A stretch of 64,000 nt of DNA from Haemonchus contortus (Eukaryota > Nematoda > Chromadorea > Rhabditida > Trichostrongylidae). This document shows positions 11,081 through 21,456 of this stretch, one piece after another. Within the stretch, counting starts at the first letter, position 1. Each line of letters opens with the position of its first letter. Made by a program: the position numbers and the translations under genes. Below the pieces are notes generated by a model. That model searched no databases and had not been told where the DNA came from. It saw only the letters and a list, made by a program, of their open reading frames with translations. The DNA lies in NCBI GenBank assembly GCA_000469685.2, contig LS997564.1, forward strand, positions 30,591,343-30,655,342, in the 5' to 3' direction.

Positions 11081-12170
11081 ACGTTTAATTACAGAATGAT
11101 AGAACCTGGCCATTCTGACGAAATTCTCCAGCGTTTTCGTACCGTAGGGACAGGCTTCAACTGACGCCTTTCCAATTCATTTCTCGACCTTCAGCTTTAT
11201 CACAGCAAAAGCTGCGCTCAATACTTGGGGCTTGACGACCCAGTTCCTGCAATGGGTAAGCTGACGGTGCTCAAGACGTGCATCTTGGCTAGCGAGCTCT
11301 ACTTCCATATGCCCCCTTTTTCTTGCTGCCCATTAAGGGGAAATCGTAAAGTGGATGTCGCAGGGACAACTTCCTGATGCTGCCTACTCCTAATAAGCAG
11401 TAAAGGGCTGGTCAAGAGAATCATCCCCTGACTTTATAGCTTCTAACGTCAAAAAACGGGACGAACTGGTAGTGTGCCAAGATGAAGAACTCAGAAATTG
11501 GAAAAACACATCGAAAAGTGCCTAGCTAAAGCTCGGAATCATCCAGGTAAAGGAAAAAAAGGAAACTGGCCACCGAGTGGGCAGGCGCAACACGAGAAAT
11601 ACAGGGAACCGCATTTTCAGCCGCTCTTACTTCTTCTTTTCATGCTTCAGGGTGGGTGTGGTCTCGGCTCACCGGACCACGAGTCCAGTGTGTGGAATGT
11701 GGACTCGGCCGTTGAGCCGAGCCTCTCAGCTGCAATCAGAGAAGATCAGTGCCGTATCTGTTACTGTTCCTACTAGTGAACATCACTTAGTGAGAAGGGA
11801 AAGACAGCAAGAGACTGCCTCAGGGAAATTAAAAGCGGTGGGTGTCGCCGGTCCTCTTTATCTCTCTGTCAATGATTTTCACGGATCACACGAGTGCGGT
11901 GTACGGTGCTGTGACTTGTACGAGGGTTGGTGGACACTGATACAGACGGCTTTGGCGCAAGGGAGATGGTACCAGTCGCTCATTGCGCTGTTCTCCTCGA
12001 TGGGCTCAGGTTAAGATGAGGATAACGCGGACTAGTGCAGATCATTCGCTCCATTGACAATTAGTATTACTGTAACTCTACTCTTAGTAACTAACAGTGG
12101 CTTCTCCTGCAGTTGTCGAGCAGTGGCGATCACCTTGTCTCTGTTCAATTGCAAGTAAACGTAAAAAAGC
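11081..12170. other. Unassigned region with two overlapping chance-like frames
   Basis: A 145-codon frame at 11577-12014 and an overlapping 92-codon frame at 11498-11776 are open on the plus strand. Neither shows a family motif I recognise, and neither has clear splice sites. The base composition is less AT-rich than the neighbouring introns, so an old transposon or pseudogene is possible. Confidence 0.35.
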
Positions 12171-12182
12171 AAAATATTCGCT

Positions 12183-12241
12183 GGTCGAGTTGATGCCGAA
12201 GGGAAGTTTTGTTCAGATAACCCTCCGACTCCGGACCACAC
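12183..12241 (-). repeat. R2 conserved core, copy F (inverted)
   Basis: On the minus strand it reads GTGTGGTCCGGAGTCGGAGG, GTTATCTGAAC, CTTCCCTTCGGCAT and CAACTCGACC. Further along the plus strand (12290-12320) lies the complement of the GACGTGAATACGCTGTCAA motif. It is the only inverted R2 copy found, and it is separated from the array. Confidence 0.8.
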
Positions 12242-12319
12242 ACGACGCCTCATCAAGCACCTTCTATGTAGTCGCCCATTGCTTGACAGCGTATTCACGT
12301 CGGGTCTGATAAGTCTGCA

Positions 12320-14427
12320 AAGCGCGGAGAAAAAGTCGTTGCTAAGCGATGAAGTTTCACTGATGAAGGCGTTTTCGATCTAGGGAGCCATGGGAATGTT
12401 GGAGAGTTGTACGGCACTGGCCCCTTGGAACGAACTTGACAGTTTCTACGGGCCAGTATTCGTTACGCCAGCAATCTCACCACTGGAAGGGCTATTCCAT
12501 TTTGGGATGAGCCCTGCACTCGTCAACTCTCCCCTACTAATCAACCAAACGGTGCTGAGCTGTTCCAGCTCCTTACGTTCTGGGCTATTATTAGTTGCTT
12601 ATTTACCTTTTGTAAAATTTATTTCTATGAAATTTATGCTATTACTTCAAGGAGGTATAACGTCAAGTATAGGTCATTGGGGCCGATCTGGATGATAACT
12701 AGAGACTTGGAGATGATACGAGATGATCCTCATGGATCGATTCATTACTGTCAAAACTGAAAGAAGGTTTTAAAGGATAGTCTATACTTAGCAGATTCCA
12801 CCGTACCCCTTCATCAGAAAAACGTAATCAAAGCCTTTTGGTCAATGGGAAACCACAGGTTACAACTTTCAAGGTCGGAACGGTTGTGTTGATGTGGCCT
12901 CTCCTTGTCATTAGTGATTTCTGTGGTTGATTAGAAGTTCTTATAGGAATTTGTCAGGCAGAGCTGATTTTTTGTCCCAAAGGGCTGCAAGGTGAGATCT
13001 GTACTGAATGGCCGCTCCACTTCCAGTCAGCTACTTCACTGTGAATCCATTCCGGACAGCTCCCACTAGACGGTTTCTGCTCACGCTGAGACGGAGAATT
13101 GTTTCTTGACTTCATCATTCGTCTCCTGATTCAGGAAATTCTTTGATGGTGGTTTTGAGGTTTTGCTGGCTGGATCCCTCACCTTCACTCGACTCCCTGA
13201 TCCATCGAAGGAGTGTATGAGCCAATCGAATCGATTATCGACTAGTTCTTATCCCACACCGACTTTTTGCGCGAGCTAACCATCTCACCACCAACGATGC
13301 TCTTCCCTGTTAAGGCGTAGGTAAAAACAACTGCATTCCCCTGAGCAAGAATCGTTTCTCTGGGTAGGAATCATCGGTAAGCATAGGTGAAGTCCGCTAC
13401 CCTCCTCCCTACGTTCCAATGCCTAGTTTTAGTGACGAGGGGTGCCCACCCCTCCCCTCCCCCCACTTATATTTTTACCTAAGCCTCAGGAGAGAAGCGG
13501 CACTGAGATGGCCTCTCGTGCGAGAACCTAGGACCAGGCAAAAAATTGGACATTCATTTGACTCACCCACCCCCGAAGCTCCTTCCCTACTGAGCCTTGG
13601 TTTTTGAAACCTATTTTTCACAGTTCTCGCAACAAAATTCTGTGCATTACACGATGCAGCTCCGTAGGTAGTCCCAAACTAATGGAAACCTAGACATTCT
13701 CCTCCGCCAGAAAACGACGTCCACCACAATCACCATCAGCTCATTTCCCAGGCTCCAAGCGGTCAGGCGTCAACTACGGCATAGGCTCTGCAATCACACA
13801 CCCTGCAGCAAATCACGGGCAATTTCGTAATGTTGTACTTTTCCATTCACCATTTCTTTCAACTTTCTCTTGTTCTTTAATATAAGTTGATTAGATTGGA
13901 AATAGTATTTATTGCTCCTTAATGTTCGACCGTTTTGAATCCGTCTCTCCGTTGAATATCGCACACTTGCAAGGGACTTAAATGGGTAATAACTTGCTTA
14001 TGGAATTGCGAGTTGTGAGCAAAACGGCTAGTCATGGACGGGACTCGATCCTTGATTGTGATTCCCAGCTCCCTTGCCCTCTATCCTTTACACCATTGGG
14101 GGACCTTCTTGTCCACGCCTGCTTGGTGACATTTCAGTCACAAGGGCGGGGGCGTGGAGGGCTCGTAATGTAAGAAATAAAGGGTGCTGTCCCCGTCAAG
14201 GTCAAACCTATTTTATAAGCTTTAACACAAATAATCATAGTAAATTTCCTGAACAGCCTGTTGCTCTGAAAGAGAGAATTGCTCTTGTTTATTGAAGTGG
14301 AAGATTAAATTGTAAAATCATCACTGAAAAGTGAAGTAAGTGACAGGGGCATATATGGAATGTAGCTAGTTTTCGTACCAAGCATTAATCTAAAAAGTCA
14401 GGACGCTGTTCCTGATAGTTCCTGCAA
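12320..14427. other. Intergenic DNA upstream of UQCC1; no gene recognised
   Basis: Several short plus-strand frames are open (for example 12390-12695 and 13419-13607) without recognisable motifs. The AT-rich stretch at about 13850-13930 and the tRNA-like segment at 14028-14105 are the only distinctive features. The UQCC1 promoter probably lies in the last kilobase. Confidence 0.4.
14028..14105 (-). repeat. Degenerate tRNA-like segment (old tRNA or SINE head)
   Basis: On the minus strand an A-box-like TGGTGTAAAGG (plus 14085-14095) and a B-box-like GGATCGAGTCC (plus 14041-14051) have tRNA-like spacing. The 5' GGTCCCC does not pair with the 3' end, and the T-arm has mismatches. It is therefore unlikely to be a working tRNA and may be a separate SINE head. 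Confidence 0.35.
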
Positions 14428-14435
14428 TTTTTCAG
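14428..14435 (+). promoter_or_regulatory. Probable trans-splice acceptor for UQCC1 (TTTTTCAG)
   Basis: A consensus nematode acceptor without an apparent upstream donor lies 43 bases before the UQCC1 start. A leader added here would leave a short 5' UTR with an upstream ATG at 14437 that closes at TGA after four codons. A weaker TTTCAAG also lies one base before the ATG. Confidence 0.55.
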
Positions 14436-14478
14436 AATGTATATTGAATGAAAATCTTTCACCATACCTCTTTCAAGA

Positions 14479-16770
14479 ATGTTGGCCCGTTCGGCTGTTC
14501 GCCGACTTGTTCACGTCAGAAGTATAGCATCAACATCAGGCGACTCTCCTAACATCAAGAAGGTACGTCCATGATCTTCAATCTCCACTGTTAACTATTC
14601 TTTACTATTACTAAAGGGGATTTTTTACTGGAAGAGCCCATCTAATTGTAGGTTTGCTCTTCCGTCATCAACAGGTATGGGTTATATATGAATGTGTAGC
14701 AATTTTGTGAAATTGAGTTAATTAAGCGTTCACTTTACTGGTCGATGCATTCATTTATAAAGAAAGGGGCAGAAATGTAATCATACTGTACAGAATTCAG
14801 CTTACTTTAAAAAAGCTGAACTCCGTTTTTTCTTTTCTTTTTGTTTTTTTTTTGGTTGAAAGCTTATAACCCAGCACATGAGCGCTAGGATTGAAATAAA
14901 TCAAATTTGAATTAAATTAACAAACCCTATCGTTTTCTGAGAACTCTTGTAGTTTGTTACAGATTACACCCGTAGATGAATACACTCAACGACTTCTATC
15001 GACTCCTCCATCACGATTACCAAAAATGTTTCAACGCCTTAGAGCTTCTTGGAAGAACAAATTTAGAAGAGACGAGATTGATCCTTTATTAAAGAATGTG
15101 AGTTCCTTCTGTCAGATTTCTACCCGACTTTTGACGGATTTCTTCTCGCTTTAGCCATGGACTTACTGCATAAAATAGATTGCTTTGTGATTTTTGATTG
15201 TTCAATGTTGCAGCTACTCGATACAGCGTCTTCTCAACTTTATTATAACTGTGCAAACAACTATGATTATGAAAAATTGTGTCAAGGTTGGATTTTGTTA
15301 TGTAAACAGTAAAAATTGAAAAAATGATGCGATTACTTTTTGTTTCAGCTTTTGGTTTACCTGATTACATGTCGTCCTGGTACAAACTAACTTTGATGCA
15401 TTGCTGGTAAGCTTACTGGTTGCGAAGCAATTCAATGGTTAATGCATACACTTTCATTTCGTTCTGATTTTCAGGATGGTTTTAATAAGAATGCATTCGT
15501 CTCTTGATGCTCCAGCATACTTGCGGTTACAGCATAGTATGCTGGCGACGATGTGGTTCGACATTGACTCGAGGCTGAAAATCGTTGGGGTACGTATTTC
15601 ATTCTACTTTTGTTGCCTTACTGTCTGTCTGACTCTCTTTTCGTTCTTGACTTTTTACTTCGTTCTTCAAACACCGACCGTGTCGTTTCAGGAGGAATTA
15701 AAGCAAACTCTTACGGCTCAGTCCGACATGAAGAAAATGCACGGTCTTCATTTACAAACGTTTTTAGAATACGACGAGGTAGGTGAGGTCGTTGCAGAGC
15801 TTGATGGGATCCTTTATTTGGGATCTAAAATATTTTGGCTAGTACAACGAGAATAATTCCCCACCAATACGCCCATATATTAATGATAACATTTCTCTTT
15901 CTTCATAATCGCTTTTAGGGCTTTTTAACAGATGATCGAATGCTAGCTGCAGCTTTGTGGCGTTGTCTATACATCAACAGATCGTTTGATCCGATACATG
16001 TTTTGAGAGCTATAGCTTACATGCGGTCAACGGTATGTTTTGTGATCCAACATTGAAATCATTTTCTTAACGTTTTGCCGATTGCTGCTGTCTCTCAGGC
16101 ATACGGAGTCTTACTTCTAATTGTTATTTCAAAAATGGTGATTCCTCATGAGATCAAACTGCTTCGGATCGAGCTCCATCAAACATTTGTTTTCGCGCGC
16201 TCGTATCGATTGCGATCGCTTTTATGCTTTGGGGGCAAAAGCTCTGTGGGTGTTCAGGGTATGAGATTCGCAGAAACGTGCCAGATTAGTTTCTATCGAC
16301 CTGAAAAGCCGTGGAGCCGTGAAGATTCAAAATTGATTGGTTCACATTGATTTTCGGGATGGATTTCGATTGGGCGTCTCCACGACTTTACGGTCCTCTT
16401 TCTTGAGCAGCGGTGCGACTCCGGCAAGATTGTGTGCTGCATGGCACTCCATTTTCATCTTGTTCACCATTTCCAACTGAAGGCTAGGGTTTTTTGATGC
16501 ACTGGTCACAACATTTACCCAAGGGGCTGCACATCTTTCTCTACTGATTCCATTTTGCAGTCAATCGCAGTTTCGTGTTTTGTGTACATGCATGTTACCC
16601 TTATTTTGCTAAGTTTTCAGGTGGCATGGTTGGATACCCTCGACGAAAAGGATATCATGGCAGAAGGTATAAAGGAATGGAAACAAATAAAATTGAAGGA
16701 CTCCGTTCGAGTGGAATCTTCAACTGATGTTGCGAAAGATCAGCAAAAAATCATCACTCGGACGGTATAA
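14479..16770 (+). CDS. UQCC1 / Cbp3-type complex III assembly factor, complete
   Basis: Eight exons join in phase: 14479-14562, 14963-15097, 15214-15286, 15349-15406, 15475-15589, 15692-15778, 15919-16032 and 16621-16770, giving 271 aa. All internal junctions are GT-AG with TTTCAG-like acceptors. The basic, Ser-rich N-terminus (MLARSAVRRLVHVRSIAS) fits a mitochondrial targeting peptide. The ubiquinol-cytochrome c chaperone domain follows, with family-typical YNCANNYDYEKLC, FGLPDYMSSWYKLTLMHCW, RMHSS.....YLRLQHSM and the C-terminal GFLTDDRMLAAALWRCLY. In yeast and human the protein helps make and stabilise newly synthesised cytochrome b for complex III. Length matches the family (about 270-300 aa). 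The C. elegans homologue is C35D10.5, from memory. Confidence 0.95.
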
Positions 16771-17318
16771 CGACGTCTCATTCTTAGGATTTAGGATCTA
16801 GTCTAGTTCTTTTCAAGTTGTTGAATTATTGTTGCTTGTTTTACCAGATTTGTAAGCACGATCGATTTGATTATTAAAAACTCACCGGTTCTGTTTCTGA
16901 TTTTGTCACCTTGGCACAATCTGCCTTAACTTTACATTTTATCAATTTGATATTGATTTCAAAATGTCTTTTGACAATTTTTAATAACGCTTTTTGTTGT
17001 GATCTGTTCGTTTTACCTTTTTGGGAATGAATATAGAATAGAAAGTGTGTGGGTCGTACTTATAGAAGGCGCTGTCGCATTGATACCGCTGGATGAGGTT
17101 GAACGCGTATTTTCACTGGCCTTGTGTCGATAGCTCTTTGCCGGAGTGATTTCCAAGTAAGAGATTGTTTTTGCTCTATTTGGAATGAGCAATTATACCC
17201 GGTAGTCATTCCCCGGATGCTTTCCTTCTTTTTTGATTTACCGTCTTACCTTTTGATTATTCTAAATATTCGGAATAATTCGTGTAGGCTTGCTGCCAGA
17301 GAAGTAGTTTCTTTCCAG
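16771..17318 (+). other. UQCC1-ZFAND1 intergenic region
   Basis: The genes are in tandem on one strand, 557 bases apart from stop to start. No exact AATAAA was found; ATTAAA at about 16873 is a weak candidate poly(A) signal. The region ends in TTTCTTTCCAG directly before the ZFAND1 leader, so an operon-like outron is possible, although the gap is wider than the typical gap of about 100 bases. Confidence 0.45.
17311..17318 (+). promoter_or_regulatory. Probable trans-splice acceptor for ZFAND1 (CTTTCCAG)
   Basis: A pyrimidine-rich acceptor ends nine bases before the ZFAND1 ATG at 17328, giving the very short 5' UTR usual for trans-spliced nematode messages. An ordinary intron from an untranslated exon cannot be excluded. 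Confidence 0.55.
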
Positions 17319-17327
17319 GGGTCGAAT

Positions 17328-19370
17328 ATGGCCGAACTTCCTGACCTAGGTGGCAGATGTTTCTTTGAAAATTGTAAAAGGCTGGGTAAGTGCAGGATGT
17401 ACTCCGATTAGTCATTTCCTTTTATGTGTTCATTTGTTTCAGACTTTCTACCGTTTACATGCCCACTTTGCAAAGAATGTTTTTGGTCAGTTTGCGCTTA
17501 AATATCTCTACCCTTACGTTATTCGACAAAGAAGGCGGGGTTTCAAACTTGCTTCCTTTGGGTAGTACCCATCTCTTATCGAAGTTAAGCCGTATTTCAA
17601 GCAGCGTTCTTGGATAATAGATTCGATCTTCGAAAATCATCTGGTGACGCTGCTAGCGTTCGAATAACTTCCTACTTTAACACCTAACACTTCGTGATTA
17701 CCAGAAAGTTAAGTGCGATGTATTTGCATGGGCTAAAAGGTGTGATCAACATGAGTTGGCTATGCCAACGCCGTTGGCCTCGCTTTATCGTGCCAAGACC
17801 TTCGTTTTTGATATATTTTCGGGCCAAGACCTTTCAATTTTGATATATTTTCGTTTGATTAGGGTTAGAGTAGTTTAAACGACATATCACGGTTGTTTGA
17901 CTGAGTCTCCGTGACGATTCCGTTGATGACGCGCAGGCAGCGATGGCAGATCCTGACCCGTACCCCAACCGTACTGAATACAGCTACGCCGTTCCTTTAG
18001 ATCCTAGTGTTCTGTGGCTCCATGTCCATGTCCTACGTTTTTGCGTCCATAATGAATCGTGACTTTCACCCCTTTGTTTGATTTCTTACTGTAAAACAAC
18101 GATTTTTTTCCCAGAGATGATGAATTCTTGTAGCTCTGACCATCGATTCACTCATGGATGTGACAGCTCGAAACAGTATGACCCAAATGCTGCCGTGGCA
18201 TCTTCATCTGGACCACTACGTAACTTTCTGTGTTCCCACAGTGATTGCAATGGAGCGGAAAGCATCAAAATCGTTTGCCCTTATTGCGAACGGAACTACT
18301 GCTTGAAGTGAGCTCCCTTACAAAGATACGGCTTGGAAAGCATGTTGAGTGATCGGAGATTCCAGACATCGCCATGCTGATGAGCACTGCTGTGAGAATC
18401 GTCCCGAAAAGGTTGAGAAACCTCGGCCTCAACTTGTTCCAGCCTCTACAGCACCAACAACTTCTATTGAGAAACCGGTCAAAAAGGCCAAACCAGTTGC
18501 GGTGATTCTACGATTACGTTTTTGTAGTGCTCGTTTACTAATATGGTAATGAGGTAGTTTTTGTGTCAATTTGCCATTCAAAAAATGAGTTGCAGAAGAT
18601 AAGTGAAGCAGATCGCAAAAAAATGGACAAGATTCTGATAATGAAGCTGAAAATGAACGCGAAAGCGACGGCTGATGTTCCAGCCGAAGAACGGATGTTT
18701 TTGTTCGTAGATGGAGATGATCTCAGTGAGCGTAAAGCTGTCGTCGTTAGCAAGGTGAAGTTGAAATATCCATTGCGTAAAAACATTATTTGTTCCAGTT
18801 GGCTGCGGAATTGTCAAAGAAAACGCGGAAATTTTCGGATACTTTTTGACTTCTTGTGTTTAACCCCCATTCGGCCAATTTGAATGATACAGAACTACAA
18901 GGGAACCCTCTTACCTGACTAATTTTTGAAAACTCGATTGCGCAGGGTAGGCTGTAATCAGCGAATGAGTACTTAAGTAAACGGGCGTGTCCCACCGACT
19001 GCCAGGCGAATCGATCAGTTCAAAAGAGGGACCCTAGACAGACGAATTACCAACCATCGCTTCGTTTTGATCTGAAATTCCAAATAGGATCCAGGCGATT
19101 CCAAATTGTTGTGTTGATATTGTGCTGTTTCAGAAGTGGACAGTAGGTCGCTGTGCATCAAACATTGCGAAGTTGTTATCGTTGGATGAGCTCAAGGTAA
19201 GAGCATTACTTGTAATTGCAACCTGTTCGACATCAGCGTCGAAGTTGACCGCTAGCCTTACTTGTCTCGAGATGCATCGCTTTGTAACTTCGCATCCACG
19301 ATTTGTAAACCTCGATAGGGAGTTAAAGGAACGACTCGGTAGAAGAATGGCTTCCGATGGTGATCAATAG
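17328..19370 (+). CDS. ZFAND1-type protein with two AN1 zinc fingers
   Basis: Exons 17328-17385, 17443-17485, 18134-18307, 18366-18501, 18596-18754 and 19134-19370 join in phase. AN1 finger 1 (about residues 11-43) has C-x4-C-x9-C-x2-C-x4-C-x2-H; one Cys codon (residue 34) is split by the intron at 17486-18133. Finger 2 has C-x4-C-x9-C-x2-C-x4-C-x2-H-x5-H-x-C (VCPYCERNYCLKHRHADEHC). A Pro/Lys linker, an MKLKMNAKA helix like human MKLKMHADG, and a ubiquitin-like C-terminal region (KWTVGRCASNIAKLLSL) follow. Human ZFAND1 recruits p97 and the 26S proteasome to arsenite-induced stress granules. Uncut, the last exon gives 268 aa, like the human protein. A possible 48-nt in-frame intron at 19197-19244 would give 252 aa. 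Confidence 0.92.
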
Positions 19371-19537
19371 TCGATAACCAGACCTTACGCTGATTTATTG
19401 GCAGTATTGTGGGCGCTATAACTAAATTAGCTGAGTGCTGCATCAGTAGATAATAACTGCTTGGGAAGCAGTTCTCGCTTAGCTTCTTCAATGTCTCGAT
19501 AGCAAACAGGAGTTATAGGAGTCCAATGGATTTCTAC

Positions 19538-19603
19538 GTCCGTTTAGCTTATTCCCCGTCTCCATCCACACTGCCCAACTATTTTCCTTGAAGCTAAACG
19601 GAC
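19538..19603. repeat. Inverted repeat with 13-bp perfect arms
   Basis: GTCCGTTTAGCTT at 19538-19550 and AAGCTAAACGGAC at 19591-19603 are exact reverse complements with a 40-base loop. It could form a hairpin in a ZFAND1 3' UTR. Confidence 0.8.
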
Positions 19604-19933
19604 CTAGATATAGATTCCTCAAATGGCAGAGTTCTACAAGCATTGAATACTTATCGATCTTGCGGATCGCTGAAACCACACTTTCATGATTCGAGGGATC
19701 GGCACGCATTTGATGCTGGTGACGCAGCTTTTACCTAAGGGGCAACCACCAAATGTACGGTTCTCGGTTCGGCAACAACGTCGATCAAATTCACTTCGGC
19801 CATGTAGTTGAAGCTTCTGATATGATTCTGAGTATTTTAGACGCTCCACGTCTTCCCTGAAGGATCAGAGAAGCCGTTGGACTATGCCGATATGGTGTCA
19901 GAACATCTGAATGACATGGATACAATAGTCGTT

Positions 19934-20061
19934 CAACTCGTCTAATACTTACACCTTTCTGATCCCAACTCGTCCAGTGCCTATGTCTTTCGTATGCCAA
20001 CTCGTCAAATGAATATGTCTTTCTTGTATCAACTTGTCTAACCGAAACTTTTTCCTTTTTG
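19934..20061 (+). repeat. 32-bp minisatellite, four units
   Basis: CAACTCGTC or CAACTTGTC begins at 19934, 19966, 19998 and 20030, exactly 32 bases apart. The middle units also share ATATGTCTTTC or CTATGTCTTTC. Additional CAACTCGTCC-like motifs lie at 20204, 20226 and 20249 without the 32-bp period. Confidence 0.85.
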
Positions 20062-20992
20062 ACATTTAGTGTGTACACGAACTTCTACTTGTCCGCTCTG
20101 ATTGTGCATCAAGTAAAATCCCAGAAGGTACCGTAACGTTTGAGCCTATTTCGTAACAGTGGTCAGAATAGGGCGCCTAGGAGTTCTGATCATTTCGTGG
20201 GGCAACTAGTCAGCAAGACGAGACAACTCGTCCATCCCTAAAAACGCGATAACTCGTCCACCCTCCCATCAGAATGGAGTTTGTATCCTCATTTGTATAG
20301 CCCCATGTATGCACCTCTCACTTACATTTGAACCTCCTTAATCGTTCTCTTTTTTGTGATAAAATCATTGACTTTTTTCAGAAACTTTTTTAATTAGTCT
20401 TTTATGGACATTAAAAAATGGTACAAGATGATGAGGGACAATGAGTACTTCCGGGAGACACTGGTGTAAGCAAGTCATATCGATCAGGGAGGCTTTGGTT
20501 CAGTCCGTACAGTAATAATAATAGTAATACAATTAAAAATCGCTTAAAAGTAATGGATGACGGGAATATACTTGTCACGGAAGCACAAGCATTAAAAATG
20601 GCACATAATTATTGGCGTTAACCTTAACGCTAAGGCAAGTCAGAAACAGCGAAAGGCAACAAAACATTTCAGACCTTATGACACACCACATACAAGGAGT
20701 GTCAACAATAGGGATGGATGAATTGCACGCCAACATATACAGAAAACTTACAATTATCAATGTATAAACGCATCATTATAATTGCTTTGGATCATGTTCA
20801 TAGTTAGGTGGCAGTGTGACGCGAACTATGAACAGACCGAACACAACCACAATCATCACAATCATTTGTTACTATCACAAATCGTACGATATTTTTAAAA
20901 AACCAACAAGTAAAGCCGTGGATTTGTAGATGATATTAAGGAGACTAGTGAGATGAAGATGTCGCGCGGGTGGGAGGAAAATTAAGCTCACT

Positions 20993-21456
20993 TTAACAGT
21001 CAGTAATGCGATCATATACTTGGCGACCTAGTAGTACAGGACGTTGTCTGGAACGTCGCGAAGGTAAACTGCCACCGCTACGGGTATTCCACTCATTCCA
21101 TACTTGGCAATAGTCGAATGCTGCCGCCACCGTCGCCGCTGAGCTGGATGAGTTGAGTTCCTGCTCAACTAGGGAATCATCTATCGCTGTCACAACCCGA
21201 CTGTTCGTCCGTAAGGTGTGAGATTCTCGTTGGCGATGGCTATTATGTGGATGCAGCGGGTCGGCATTGAGTGAGCGGGATAAGGCGGAACTCAGATCGG
21301 ATTCTGATGACTTCTCTTCGATGGCATTCTCCGAAGATAGAAATAGAAAGGAGGTGACATCGTCCTGAGGGCTGACCACTGCAGATCGTACACCTGCACG
21401 TCGCATCTTCTTCCTCGCCCTCAGAGAGACACGTGGACCCGCCTGGGCGTTGAACT
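20993..21456 (-). CDS. par-3: par-3 exon 22, probable C-terminal exon
   Basis: After a GACTAG acceptor one frame stays open for 153 codons to a TAA at 20993-20995. It includes GPRVSLRARKKMRR and a Ser/Glu-rich stretch (SSENAIEEKSSESDLSS), a composition typical of PAR tails. It needs two bases completing a phase-1 donor; candidate donors in exon 21 are C|GTCCCA-type or G|GTGGTACC (exon end 21787) and G|GTACCAAC (end 21784). I could not confirm the join, so it may belong to an alternative isoform. Confidence 0.6.

Larger units (their letters stand above)
19371..20992. other. Intergenic region between convergent ZFAND1 and par-3
   Basis: Both 3' UTRs should lie here, but no exact AATAAA was found for either gene. 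It holds a 13-bp perfect inverted repeat (19538-19603), a 32-bp minisatellite (19934-20061) and scattered CAACTCGTC motifs up to about 20260. 20300-20990 is AT-rich with no recognised gene. Confidence 0.5.

Noticed and set aside
11577..12014. 145-codon plus-strand frame as a gene
   Set aside because: No recognised domain, overlaps another open frame of similar quality, and no splice or start context stands out.
14028..14105. Functional tRNA gene
   Set aside because: A and B boxes are present, but the acceptor and T stems do not pair, so it is listed only as a tRNA-like repeat.
17540..17620. 5S rRNA-like segment (GAAGTTAAGC)
   Set aside because: The match is limited to about ten bases and lies in a ZFAND1 intron; the rest of a 5S gene is absent.
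19934..20061. CRISPR-like regular spacing of a repeat
   Set aside because: The genome is a nematode, the shared segment is only about nine bases with no spacer-like unique blocks of CRISPR form, and no cas genes exist. It is a minisatellite.
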